This document shows positions 55,133 to 64,000 of a DNA stretch of 64,000 nt, piece by piece. Each line of letters begins with the position of its first letter. The first letter of the stretch is position 1. Under the pieces are notes generated by a model. The model did no database searches, was not told the DNA's origin, and worked only from the letters and a program-made list of their open reading frames with translations. This DNA comes from Okeania hirsuta (GTDB taxonomy: Bacteria; Cyanobacteriota; Cyanobacteriia; Cyanobacteriales; Microcoleaceae): NCBI RefSeq assembly GCF_003838195.1, contig NZ_RCBY01000006.1:1-64000 (forward strand), given 5' to 3'. Made by a program: the position numbers and the translations under genes.

Positions 55133-56590
55133 TTAAAACTCAAAGTAAATAAATTCAGAAGGAATAGTTGCCCCCAGTAAAATAGTTAAACCTAGCAGAC
55201 CCCTAGATATCCAAGGAGATAGCAATAACTCATACTCATCTCGCTGCTGCCAAACTGCCAAATGTTCTAAAAATAATGCCCCGATCGCCACAGCTAAAGT
55301 AAAAACTAAAGCCCAAGCCTCATTTATGCTATAAGAGCTAAAAGCATCGATCACCCCTGAAAGTGAATAAGCTCCAGGTGTAACTAAAGTTACTAACTTA
55401 GTACCCAACCTACTAATATTAGTTTCCATAAAAAATAAACAGCCTAGAGTCACGGACATAAACGTCAAGGCCCAGGAAACTAAATCAGTTCTAGAAGTCC
55501 ATCTACCCACAAACCTCTGAAAAGGTCTCCCGGCATATCTGATTGCCAATAGTAATGCTCCGTGGTAAGCTCCCCATAAAATAAAATTCCAGGCTGCCCC
55601 GTGCCAAAAGCCTGAAAGAGTAAATGTTATAAATAAATAAAATGGTGCCCATTGTTTATTTGCACCCATCAAAGGAATAAAAACATAGTCCCTAAACCAG
55701 TTACTCAGAGTAATGTGCCAACGTCGCCAAAATTCTTGGATACTGACAGAAGTGTAGGGTGCCAGAAAGTTTAATTCTAGTTTAACTCCCACAAATCTAG
55801 CGATACCAACAGCCATAAAGCTGTAACCACCAAAGTCAAAATATATTCTTAAAGTAAACAAAAAGGCATGAAACCAAACTAACAAAGCATTTGTTGCTTG
55901 CTCTAGGTCTATATATGGAGTAATGTTATCTGCTAGAACAAATTTCATAAATAAACCTAGAGATAACCATCGCAAACCTAATTCAAAGTTTTCTACAGTA
56001 AATTTGAATTTAAAAGATTCTAACTGGGGTAATAATTGTTTGCGTCTTTCGATTGGACCTGCTACAATTTGGGGAAAAAATGCGATAAAGTTGACGTAAT
56101 CTATGAAATTAATTGGCTTTTTCTTTTTCGCTGTAAAAGAATCTACAACAAATGCCACCATCTGAAAAGTATAAAAAGAAATCCCTGGTGGAATAGTCTT
56201 ATATACAGGTAAAGGAAAACTTTGTTGCCAATTATTCGGAATTCCTACCACTAAACCTACTACATCTTCTACAAAAAATGTGAGATATTTAAAGTATGCT
56301 AATACTGCTACATCAAATACTATTAAAAATGTAGCGATCGCCCTTGACTCCCAACCACGCCTTTGCAACATTAGTCGCACCATTATGTAGTTGAAAATCA
56401 CCTCAAATATAAATACGGCAAAACTTTTTAAACTAGCATTTAAAAATAATGTTAGTGATAATACCATCAAGCCAATGGTATCAAAATAATCTTGCCAGAA
56501 GTTTAACCTTTTTCCTAGAGCGCGGATGGTGAAGAAAGGCACACTAAAAATCAGCAGCACCCACCAGAAGGAAAAATCCGAAAAATTCAA
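55133..56590 (-). CDS. MBOAT family O-acyltransferase, copy 2
   Basis: A 485-residue polytopic protein with GISFYTFQMVAFVVDSF (about 124-140), FFPQIVAGPIERRKQLLPQL, FDFGGYSFMAVG, FWRRWHITLSNWFRDYVFIPLMG and the His region LSGFWHGAAWNFILWG. The start is TTG at 56590, strongly supported by GAGGAGG about ten bases upstream. It differs clearly from copy 1 (48737-50218), so this is not a recent duplication. It lies downstream of the FAAL-ACAD-ACP operon on the same strand and is the likeliest user of the acyl-ACP made there, by inference. Confidence 0.9.
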   Translation of the reverse strand: MNFSDFSFWWVLLIFSVPFFTIRALGKRLNFWQDYFDTIGLMVLSLTLFLNASLKSFAVFIFEVIFNYIMVRLMLQRRGWESRAIATFLIVFDVAVLAYFKYLTFFVEDVVGLVVGIPNNWQQSFPLPVYKTIPPGISFYTFQMVAFVVDSFTAKKKKPINFIDYVNFIAFFPQIVAGPIERRKQLLPQLESFKFKFTVENFELGLRWLSLGLFMKFVLADNITPYIDLEQATNALLVWFHAFLFTLRIYFDFGGYSFMAVGIARFVGVKLELNFLAPYTSVSIQEFWRRWHITLSNWFRDYVFIPLMGANKQWAPFYLFITFTLSGFWHGAAWNFILWGAYHGALLLAIRYAGRPFQRFVGRWTSRTDLVSWALTFMSVTLGCLFFMETNISRLGTKLVTLVTPGAYSLSGVIDAFSSYSINEAWALVFTLAVAIGALFLEHLAVWQQRDEYELLLSPWISRGLLGLTILLGATIPSEFIYFEF

Positions 56591-57125
56591 TTAACTATTT
56601 CCTCCTCTATACTTGATAGCAACCTATCCCAATAAATTATGGTATGAGGTATTTGTCAATCTCTGAAATATTGAAATATTTTTTAGTTACCAAAAGCAAT
56701 TTTATTATTGGTAACTAAGATTTTTAATTTTATGAAGATCAAGTCTTAATATATACTAAAAATCATTAGTATAACTAAGTAAAAATTCAGCCGTGAGCCA
56801 TCAGCTATCTGCTATCTGCTATTACTTTTGGTAAACATTCAAAGCTGTATTAATTCAGCCCGGATTAAATCTTACTACAAAAGTCGTTAAGTCTATTTAA
56901 ATTTAAACCCTATCCTCAAAAGCAGGGTCTTATAGCACTTGAAGCAAAGGTTAGAACAGCTCAAGAGTCTAAAACTTAGACCAGGTGTAAGATTTTTCCT
57001 TTTGCCTTCTGCCTTCTGCCCTCTGCTATATTGCTGTTTGCGTAGCATCCCGCAGGGAACTGCTGACTGCTCATAGCTAAATCCTCACATAACTAAGAAT
57101 TTTCTCCGGGGGTTCTTCAGTTATT
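56591..57125. repeat. Intergenic region with dispersed repeats
   Basis: A CAGCTATCTGCTATCTGCTA heptamer tract lies at 56800-56823. 56937-57025 is a diverged copy of the AGGxCAGxTCAAxAGxxTAAAACT unit ending in GCCTTCT repeats. 57030-57082 is the GTAGCATCCC repeat. No gene. The gap suggests the downstream MBOAT gene may have its own promoter. Confidence 0.5.
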
Positions 57126-57533
57126 TTATGAACCACTTACTCCCTTCCAAAAACCACCCCAACCTTTACCAGATTTTTCAGCAGTTTCTTCCGCTTCTTC
57201 TGTTTTTTCTTCAGAGCTTGCCAAATTTTCTAATGCCTCAGAAATATCAAATTCAGAAACTAAATATTGAGCAGATTTTTCTATAGTTGGATAATCCCAA
57301 AATAAAGTAGAAGGTAACTCTAATTCTAGTTCATCTTCCAGCTCACCAACTAGAGTTACTGCATCAATTGAGTCCAAACCATAACGAGTTAAAGGTTCGG
57401 TAAATTCGATAGTACTTTTGTCAACAGACAATTGTTCTGCTAACTTTTCAGCAATCCACTTTTGTAAGATTTCTAAGGGGGAATTTTCTGTTTTTGCTTC
57501 AGTATTAAGCGTGCTGGAGTTCTGAACTTGCAT
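57126..57533 (-). CDS. Acyl carrier protein
   Basis: 135 residues with one phosphopantetheine-binding domain (about 20-95). The attachment motif is YGLDSIDAVTL, with Ser at about 55. LEDELELELPSTLFWDYPTI is the usual helix II-III region of PKS/NRPS-type carriers. A Glu-rich linker and a Gly/Trp-rich tail (KGWGGFWKGVSG) follow. The start overlaps the upstream acyl-CoA dehydrogenase gene by 29 bp, indicating translational coupling. It is a dedicated carrier for the FAAL product rather than the housekeeping AcpP. Confidence 0.9.
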   Translation of the reverse strand: MQVQNSSTLNTEAKTENSPLEILQKWIAEKLAEQLSVDKSTIEFTEPLTRYGLDSIDAVTLVGELEDELELELPSTLFWDYPTIEKSAQYLVSEFDISEALENLASSEEKTEEAEETAEKSGKGWGGFWKGVSGS

Positions 57534-59307
57534 TTATTTTATTCTCCTGTTTTTTAGTTTGTGCTAGTTGAAAAGGAACAATAGAAAAGATTTTATTTTC
57601 GTTATCAAGTTTGAGCATTTCTTGAGTAACTTTTTCCCAATATAATTGGTCTACTTTTCGTGAATGCCCAAAAGGTTGCAGTAGACGATTTAAACATAGT
57701 ACCAACCACTCACCACCTGCAAAAAACTCACCCAGTATTTCGCGGTTATAAATCCACATATGCAAACACGCAGCAGCAGCGTGTAAAGCACAGTATTTTT
57801 TAGCTATTTCAAATAATTCTGGTGACTGGTCGTGACCAAACTCAAATGCTGAATTAGCAATTTTTTGGTCGTGAGCGTTTACTTCTTCAATAATACACTC
57901 AGTCAGTGTAGTAATTTGCTCTAAAACTTTAGTATTTATGTTAGCAGTTTTTAAAGCTTTTAACTGTTCTAAAGCAATTTCTAATCCTTGTAAAGCATCA
58001 TCAGATCCCCGTCCTACAATTTCCAGTTTTTCTGGTTCAAAAGTAGGCAATTGTTTCTCCAAGGAAAAGATTATTTCCAGACGAGATTTAATTGCTTCCA
58101 TCTTAGCATAATTCCGTCTAGAACGTTGTTTTGTTAACTGACGAAACTGTAAAATTAGAGAATGCAAATTAACAACTGTACTACCATCAAATACACTAAT
58201 AATTGAGTTATCTCTCAGCACTTTTTGAAACATTCCCCAGTCATGTTCTTCCCGCATATAAAAACGAGAACCTAACACCACTGAAATATTATTAATCATC
58301 GTTTCTAGCTGAGTAGTAACAAAATATTTCACCACTGCACCCCAGACACTAAATTGTCCAGGAACAACATGAAATCCTCTCGCTGCTCCAATTGTTTCAC
58401 AATCACCAATTAAGATGTCTAAAAAGGCTTCAGTCAAAGTTCTGCGAGGTTGAGGAATATCTAAAACTTTTTTGTTGTAAACAACTCGATTGATCGCAAA
58501 TTTTAATGTAGTTCTTAAGGCTGTGTCAGCAGCTCCAAGAGAAAAAGCTGCACACAAAGTTCTGGTAATTTGAAATCCTTTCAGAGCTACTTCTAGACCG
58601 GATCCTTCTCCCTTAATCAACATATCTTCAGGAACAAAGCAATCCTTAAAACCTATCCCACTCATATCAGAAGCACGAATTCCGTGGGTAAGGATTTTTG
58701 GTAAATTGTAGTAATTTGCTGGGTCTAGTCGGCTTTTTTCTACCATAAATAAAGACAGACCTCTAGCTCCTCCATCCTCTTGGTCTGTTTTTGCTAATAT
58801 ATAAGAAACTCCAGAAATAGTTGCACGATTTATCGGCCACTTTTCCCCATTCAGTAAATAACCTCCAGGAACTTTTGTTGCGTTCAAATCTCCACCAATT
58901 AGGTCAGCACCATGTTCCTTCTCTGAGTAACCAAGGCACATTGCCCCATGTTCATCTTTAATATAGGTTGCTAACTTTTGCTTTTGTTCGTCTGTACCTG
59001 CCATCCAGGTAATAAAAGACCAAAATAAGGTAGTAAAAGCAATTCCAATTGTTTGGTCGCGTCTACACAAAACTCTAACAAAGGCCAAAAACTCTTCAAA
59101 AGAAGTAAACTCCCCCCCACAATTAACAGGGATATAGTGGTGTTGTAACTTCCAATTATAGAGCCACTCAATTTCCTGATGTGGAAATTCTTCACTCTCA
59201 TCAATTTCAATTACTCTCTTGAAAGACATTGTACTGTCTGGATTTTGTGGATCGCCAAGAGCACGCTCTAACTCTTCAGCTACCCAATATTGCTTGAGTT
59301 TATCCAT
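57505..59307 (-). CDS. Acyl-CoA (acyl-ACP) dehydrogenase
   Basis: A 600-residue flavoprotein of the acyl-CoA dehydrogenase family. It introduces a 2,3-double bond into an acyl thioester. GYSEKEHGADLIGGDLNATK (about 130-149), LNGEKWPINRATISG, GLSLFMVEKSRLDP, QITRTLCAAFSLGAADTALR and VFDGSTVVNLHSLILQ are family segments. The N terminus and a long helical C terminus are extended relative to short-chain enzymes. AGGAGA precedes the ATG. Between FAAL and ACP (31-bp gap and 29-bp overlap), it most likely oxidises acyl-ACP rather than acyl-CoA. Confidence 0.88.
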   Translation of the reverse strand: MDKLKQYWVAEELERALGDPQNPDSTMSFKRVIEIDESEEFPHQEIEWLYNWKLQHHYIPVNCGGEFTSFEEFLAFVRVLCRRDQTIGIAFTTLFWSFITWMAGTDEQKQKLATYIKDEHGAMCLGYSEKEHGADLIGGDLNATKVPGGYLLNGEKWPINRATISGVSYILAKTDQEDGGARGLSLFMVEKSRLDPANYYNLPKILTHGIRASDMSGIGFKDCFVPEDMLIKGEGSGLEVALKGFQITRTLCAAFSLGAADTALRTTLKFAINRVVYNKKVLDIPQPRRTLTEAFLDILIGDCETIGAARGFHVVPGQFSVWGAVVKYFVTTQLETMINNISVVLGSRFYMREEHDWGMFQKVLRDNSIISVFDGSTVVNLHSLILQFRQLTKQRSRRNYAKMEAIKSRLEIIFSLEKQLPTFEPEKLEIVGRGSDDALQGLEIALEQLKALKTANINTKVLEQITTLTECIIEEVNAHDQKIANSAFEFGHDQSPELFEIAKKYCALHAAAACLHMWIYNREILGEFFAGGEWLVLCLNRLLQPFGHSRKVDQLYWEKVTQEMLKLDNENKIFSIVPFQLAQTKKQENKINASSELQHA

Positions 59308-59338
59308 GCTAAATCTCCTATTTATCTAGGTTAAATTT

Positions 59339-61153
59339 CTAGCTATTTTTCATTTGGGATGCTAATGACTCAACTTCTTCTTGTAACTTTCGATACTTGG
59401 AGGTTAGTTGAGGATTTTCACTCCAGTCAGATATCACGTCTAGGGTTCCGGCCAAAAAATTGGAACGACAAGCACGACGTTGAATCTTGCCACTAGCAGT
59501 CTTAAGAATATTTCCTGACTTAGCCAAAATTACAGCATAAGCTTGTAATTCATGGTCTTCTGAAACAGCTTGGCGGATATCATTGATGACTTTCTCCGTA
59601 TCCAAATCTTGAGTGCGACGTTCTACCTCTTGAACAATGACTAAATGTTCATCACCCCTAACTTCGACTGAAAAAGCAGCACCATAATCTGGACGAAGTG
59701 CCGGATGAACCTGTTGTACTGTCCACTCAATATCTTGGGGATAGTGATTTGTACCTCGGATAATAATTAAATCTTTAATCCTACCTGTAATATACAGCTC
59801 ACCATCTTTCATAAATCCTAGGTCTCCAGTCCGCAAAAACGGACCTTCCCCACTATCTTTGATGTAAGCTTGGAATGTTTCTTTAGTAGTTTCTGGACGT
59901 TCCCAGTAGCCTTGAGCTACACTGGGGTCTGATACCCAAATCTCTCCCACTTCATCAGTAGCACATTTTGCTAAAGTTTCTGGATTGACAATAGCTACCT
60001 GAGTTTCACAAACTAAGCGACCACAAGATGGATAAGCTCTTACCCCTGTCGCATCAGGAGAAACTTCTACAATTTTATTTTTTTCTACTAGATCTGTTGC
60101 ATCTATAGTGCAAAGTACTGGGTCTGTGAGTTTAGGTTTGGCTGAAACCAGTAAAGTATCTTCTGCTAGTCCATAACATGGAGCAAAAGCATTCCAACGA
60201 AAACCACAAGCTGAGAAAGTTTTGTAGAAACTCTCCATAACTTTTGGGTTAATAGGTTCTGCTGCATTACCTGCTGCTTCCCAATTACTAAGGTCTAAAG
60301 TAGATAGTTGTTTTGGCTTAACTCGGCGAACACAAAGGTCATAAGCAAAGTTAGGTGCTTGAGAGTGGGTCGCTTTGTAATTTGACAGAGCTTGCAGCCA
60401 TCTCAGGGGTTGCTTCACAAATGAAAATGGGGACATTATGTAGCATGGAGTTCCATTATATAGGGGTTCCATCATTCCTTCCACTAACCCATAATCGTGG
60501 AAGAAAGGCATCCAGGTAATAGTTTTGCTTTCTGGTGTGTACCCACAAGCTCTCTGTAGATAGCTTAAGTGATGAATCAAATTTTTGTGGGTCAGCATTA
60601 CCCCTTTTGGAGTAGAAGTAGAACCAGAGGTATACTGCAAATACGCTAGTGTATCGCCAGTAATACCTGGATCTTTCCATTCCTGAGCTATTTCTAAATC
60701 AACAGATTCAGTATCTATCCAGCGCATTGTCTCGAACTCAGGAAATTCATCAGCCACTTCTTCTACAAGGGAAATAATTGTGGCCGTTGTTAGCACCAGG
60801 GAAGCTTGAGCATCTTGAACTATGGCTCTAAGTCTAGGCAAAGTTCGTTTGAGACGACCTGCTTCTGGAGGAGGTACTGGAATTGCGATTACTCCAGAGT
60901 ATAGACAACCACAAAAAGCTGCTATTGCTTCTAGTCCTTGTGGATAGAGTAGTAAGCCTCGTTCTCCTTTGACTTGATGTTTTTGTAGCAATGCTGCAAT
61001 AGCTCGTACTCGATGCTCTAGTGAAGCATAAGTAAAGTTTTCCCCTTCTTTTTTGCCGTCAACCAAAAAAGTGTATGCTAGTTTTTCTGGTTGTTCTGCT
61101 GATAAAGTTTGAAGTAGGTCTATTAGGGTGGAATATTTCACTGTCTCACTCAT
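59339..61153 (-). CDS. Fatty acyl-AMP ligase (FAAL)
   Basis: A 604-residue ANL enzyme of the FAAL class. It activates a fatty acid as acyl-adenylate and loads it onto an ACP. AYLQYTSGSTSTPKGVMLTH (about 169-188) is the P-loop motif. WMPFFHDYGLVEGMMEPLY, LRTGDLGFMKDGELYITGR, KDLIIIRGTNHYPQDIE (with NHYP typical of FAALs) and the catalytic Lys in ASGKIQRR (about 556-563) follow. It starts an operon with acyl-CoA dehydrogenase and ACP genes. No PKS or NRPS module is adjacent in this window, so the acyl-ACP is probably used for lipid or surface modification. Confidence 0.92.
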   Translation of the reverse strand: MSETVKYSTLIDLLQTLSAEQPEKLAYTFLVDGKKEGENFTYASLEHRVRAIAALLQKHQVKGERGLLLYPQGLEAIAAFCGCLYSGVIAIPVPPPEAGRLKRTLPRLRAIVQDAQASLVLTTATIISLVEEVADEFPEFETMRWIDTESVDLEIAQEWKDPGITGDTLAYLQYTSGSTSTPKGVMLTHKNLIHHLSYLQRACGYTPESKTITWMPFFHDYGLVEGMMEPLYNGTPCYIMSPFSFVKQPLRWLQALSNYKATHSQAPNFAYDLCVRRVKPKQLSTLDLSNWEAAGNAAEPINPKVMESFYKTFSACGFRWNAFAPCYGLAEDTLLVSAKPKLTDPVLCTIDATDLVEKNKIVEVSPDATGVRAYPSCGRLVCETQVAIVNPETLAKCATDEVGEIWVSDPSVAQGYWERPETTKETFQAYIKDSGEGPFLRTGDLGFMKDGELYITGRIKDLIIIRGTNHYPQDIEWTVQQVHPALRPDYGAAFSVEVRGDEHLVIVQEVERRTQDLDTEKVINDIRQAVSEDHELQAYAVILAKSGNILKTASGKIQRRACRSNFLAGTLDVISDWSENPQLTSKYRKLQEEVESLASQMKNS

Positions 61154-62215
61154 TAGAATAGGAGAAGTATTGGCTTGTATATTCAGATATTATTTGGTTA
61201 TCTGGATTGGACTTAGGATTTTACTTTAGATTATTTATCCTGAGTAATACACCTATTAGAATGTAATTTTAGTGACATTTACTTATTTTGCTTGAGCCTC
61301 AAAGCTTGATAAAGCGCTGCAATAAGTGGGTTTTCAACTATGAGGTGGTAATTTTTTTTACTATACTCTTAGCCAATCTGTTTTATTTTGGCATAAGTTG
61401 ATCGACGATTGCAACTTTTAGGTTGGTTCTTTACAGAATCTTTAAGTAATCGGATAGGCTTGCAGAGAATTTTATCCTACTTCGACCTTTTGAAGGTCAA
61501 TTTTTAATACTAAAAGTAGTACGGCAAGAGCAAGAGTGGTTAAATACTTAACTTTGGCTTCCAAATCAAAAAATCCGATTCAACTGAAAGCAGAAGAGCA
61601 GGGTAGGGGAGCCGTAAGTTTGACCAAGTAAGGAGGCAGTCCAAAAATCCAGGGCTATTTCATTCTTTATAGATTACCTGGGTGTTGGGAGTATGGGAAG
61701 TGTAGAGAAAAACTACAACTTTTTTATGGGTTGAATTAACTGTTTGGGGGTTTGCATTTTCCCATATCCCCCACCAACCCATACCTCCCAAACTCACTCC
61801 CCCCAATAAGTTTCAGCCTTAATGAAACAGCTATGCCAAAAATTGGAGATTTAATTTTTTGTTATTTCCTGATGTAGCAGTCGAAGCAGAACTTAGGACA
61901 TTCCTAAATGCTCCAACCCAGTCATAGATTACGTATGTACGGGCGAATGGCCATTCACCCGTACTGACTTCTGACTTCTGACTTGCGCGTAGGGCTATAG
62001 TTGGTCAATCATCTCAATATTCTATATTATTTTAGATAAAAATATAGAATATTGAGAATTTATAGTAGTCGAAGGAAAGGTTAGGACAGATCAAAAGCTT
62101 AAAACTCAGACAACGTAAGATTTTTCCTTTTTTCTTCCTTCTTCCTTCTAGTATATAATTATTCCTGAGCAAATATTATCTATAATTTGATGAGTTAAAG
62201 TAAAACTTTTTTTAG
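61154..62215. other. Intergenic region upstream of the FAAL operon
   Basis: About 1.06 kb without a gene. The FAAL promoter lies at its left end by position. A perfect-arm palindromic repeat, ACGGGCGAATGG/CCATTCACCCGT, lies at about 61937-61960. 62064-62152 is a copy of the TAGTCGAAGGAAAGG...AAAACTCAGACAAC unit ending in TTCC repeats. Confidence 0.5.
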
Positions 62216-62554
62216 ATGAATAATTACAACAATAATAACTTTAAAAAAAATCCCGAAGTAGACGAGGGATATGTACCAAATGTCTTGAACCCTCTATCTA
62301 ATATTTTTAAGTCTATTCAAGGTTTTTATTACCAATTGTTAGAATGGTTTAAGGAACTTCCTCAATGGGCAAAAATTATAAGTTTAATTATTATTCCTCT
62401 ATTCATAATCAAGATATTAGAGGCGATTATCAGTTTAGTTTCTTTGTTAATTACTATAGCTGTGTTTGGAGGAGCGATTTATATAGGATATAAATTTTTA
62501 TTCTTACCTAATTATTCAGAAACAGGTAAAGATGAAGGTGAAAGACAGAAATGA
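62216..62554 (+). CDS. Small membrane protein (112 aa)
   Basis: 112 residues with an Asn-rich N terminus. An amphipathic stretch (SIQGFYYQLLEWFKELPQW, about 34-52) is followed by two hydrophobic helices (about 54-75 and 77-100) and a charged tail. No family recognised. It is monocistronic, with a weak ribosome binding site. Confidence 0.55.
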   Translation: MNNYNNNNFKKNPEVDEGYVPNVLNPLSNIFKSIQGFYYQLLEWFKELPQWAKIISLIIIPLFIIKILEAIISLVSLLITIAVFGGAIYIGYKFLFLPNYSETGKDEGERQK

Positions 62555-63042
62555 ATTATGATTATTGCTGCAAACTATTAATAAATACTCAAAAATATAG
62601 ATATTAAATATAGATATTATTAATACATTAAAAAATATATAAATAAAGACGAATACTAGATTTATTGGCAGTCTTAGTCTGAGTAAAATTTGCTCAATTA
62701 GATTAGTTATAGTATTTACCTAGTGTAGTGTGAAATAAAGTATCAAAATTAGTTTGACCACAAAACAATAATAGTATATAGTATTTCTGCGATCGGTTAC
62801 CAGCACTGTATGAATTGATTACAGGTTTTATCTGTTAACAAAATTTAGACATAACGGATAAGTTTGGAAAGTATGGGAAAATAAATATAGAACCAGCTTA
62901 AATGTGATATTAGCTCCTTATTTGTTCCTAGTTAGGAAACTAAAAAAAAGGGTGAAAACAGGTGGCCTTAATAGTAATACCATACTTAACGGTGCAAAAT
63001 AATTAGTCTAAAAGTTGAGAATACTAGAGTAAGCACATCAAT
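62555..63042. other. Intergenic region, no gene seen
   Basis: About 490 bp, AT-rich. No repeat family from elsewhere in the window was recognised. It should carry the promoter for the RDD-family gene. Confidence 0.35.
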
Positions 63043-64000
63043 ATGACAAGCCCAACTTTTGGTTCAGATATTTCAGATATCAATAATAGTAATAACACAG
63101 AGGCATCGTGGCAACAAAAATCCCAGCAATTACCTATCTGGGTCCGTAGATGTGGTGCTTGGACTACAGAAGTATCCCTGGTTGTTCTTAGTGGAATAGT
63201 TCCATTTTGGCTTGGTCACTTGGGTAATATAGGCAACAAATCTGTTCCTCTCAACCCAGTAGTAGCAACCACCACAGAAGCAATTGCCAATACTTTAGGA
63301 ATTCCTTTACGAAACCGTTATCAGAAAGTAACACCTCTGGCTAATCTATTTTGGTCTGGAGCATTATTAGCTCCTTTAGCAATTGTAGGTTGGCAATTAT
63401 TTTTGTTAGCTAGAACAGGTCAAACATTGCCTAAGCGTTGGTTTGAAATCAGAGTTGTGACAGCTTTAGGAACTTCTCCAGGCTTGAGAAGAACCCTAGT
63501 CCGTGAGGGTTTTGCTAAATGGGGATTACCTATGGGAACTGCCTACTTGATTTGGTATCTAACTGGGGCATTTCCTTCTTTGGCAATTCTATTAGCATTG
63601 TCAGGGTTAGCATTACTAGGTGATATTTCTTTGATTCGTTTCAATAAACTACGCCGCACAGGACACGATCGATTAGTAGACACTTTTGTTGTAGATGCTC
63701 GCTCTGGCCAATTAGATTCTAATCCTTTTAACTTTATCGATACTCAGACACAAGCTTCAATAGCAGCAATTGTTACTACTCACAAAAAATCAGAAGGTTT
63801 TCATCTTTGGCCTTGGATGCGAAAAAATCCAGGTATGACTTTACTGATGATAACTGCTTTAGGTATGGTCTCGGTTTTGGGGACAATTTTTGGCACTCAT
63901 GTTTATATTCAAAATCAAGCAAATTGGCGGGAGTTTAAACAACAAGATAATGATATGTTTCTGGCTCTTGTGAATAAGTTGTCCCTGACTTCGACTAAAC
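63043..64000 (+). CDS. RDD-family membrane protein, partial at window end
   Basis: 319 codons are visible from the ATG at 63043, and the frame is still open at the edge. The N-terminal region has LPIWVRRCGAWTTEVSL, the RDD-type first helix entry. GQTLPKRWFEIRVVTALGTS and LVREGFAKWGLPMGTAYLIW lead to RRTGHDRLVDTFVVDAR, the conserved RDD C-terminal box. A further transmembrane helix (about 266-288) and an extracytoplasmic coil begin after that, so the protein is larger than a simple RDD protein. Function unknown. A transport or membrane-scaffold role is possible. Confidence 0.75.
   Translation, partial: MTSPTFGSDISDINNSNNTEASWQQKSQQLPIWVRRCGAWTTEVSLVVLSGIVPFWLGHLGNIGNKSVPLNPVVATTTEAIANTLGIPLRNRYQKVTPLANLFWSGALLAPLAIVGWQLFLLARTGQTLPKRWFEIRVVTALGTSPGLRRTLVREGFAKWGLPMGTAYLIWYLTGAFPSLAILLALSGLALLGDISLIRFNKLRRTGHDRLVDTFVVDARSGQLDSNPFNFIDTQTQASIAAIVTTHKKSEGFHLWPWMRKNPGMTLLMITALGMVSVLGTIFGTHVYIQNQANWREFKQQDNDMFLALVNKLSLTSTK

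Overview
The window looks like a chromosomal segment of a marine filamentous cyanobacterium of the Trichodesmium/Okeania type. The evidence is low GC, scattered HIP1 octamers (GCGATCGC), a phylloquinone (menaquinone-type) pathway, a Vipp1 gene, very long intergenic stretches, and heavy loads of heptamer repeats, MITE-like elements and decayed insertion sequences. The genus is inferred. No tRNA, rRNA or CRISPR array was recognised.

Layout. 1-10 kb: glcD, a plsC-type acyltransferase and a 137-residue conserved protein lie among pseudogenes (an IS1-type transposase, a class III nucleotide cyclase, a Ser/Thr kinase) and repeats. 10-21 kb: tadA, menB, a DUF721 gene divergent from a 419-residue membrane protein, two PspA/IM30 genes (the second is Vipp1), an IS1-type element with an IS630-type element inside it, a small membrane protein and a glutaredoxin. 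21-40 kb: menD, menF, menA, menH, menC and menE, interleaved with a broken FGE-sulfatase gene, two TnpB (IS200/IS605) elements, msrB, a possible peptide-precursor gene and a four-EF-hand protein. With menB at 11 kb, this region covers nearly all of the chorismate-to-demethylphylloquinone route. 40-41 kb: an old-yellow-enzyme gene.

41.7-61.2 kb: a mostly minus-strand envelope/lipid block. It holds two polytopic GT2 glycosyltransferases, a VTT/TVP38 protein, a decaying tandem array of SGNH-like DUF1574 proteins, two MBOAT acyltransferases, an HTTM protein fused to a DCC thiol-disulfide domain, a type II NADH dehydrogenase-like flavoprotein, and a tight FAAL - acyl-CoA-dehydrogenase - acyl-carrier-protein operon. 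I infer a system that loads a fatty acid onto a dedicated carrier protein, oxidises it, and may pass it to an extracytoplasmic acceptor. This is the best candidate here for an undescribed system. 62-64 kb: a small membrane protein and an RDD-family membrane protein that runs off the end.

The other main theme is repeat dynamics. At least five MITE-like families with terminal inverted repeats are present. One has three copies with perfect 8-bp target duplications. Another interrupts a cyclase gene, and its removal restores the frame exactly. The menC/menE junction has been multiplied into several degenerate copies. Intergenic repeats supply the last residues or the stop codon of at least four genes.
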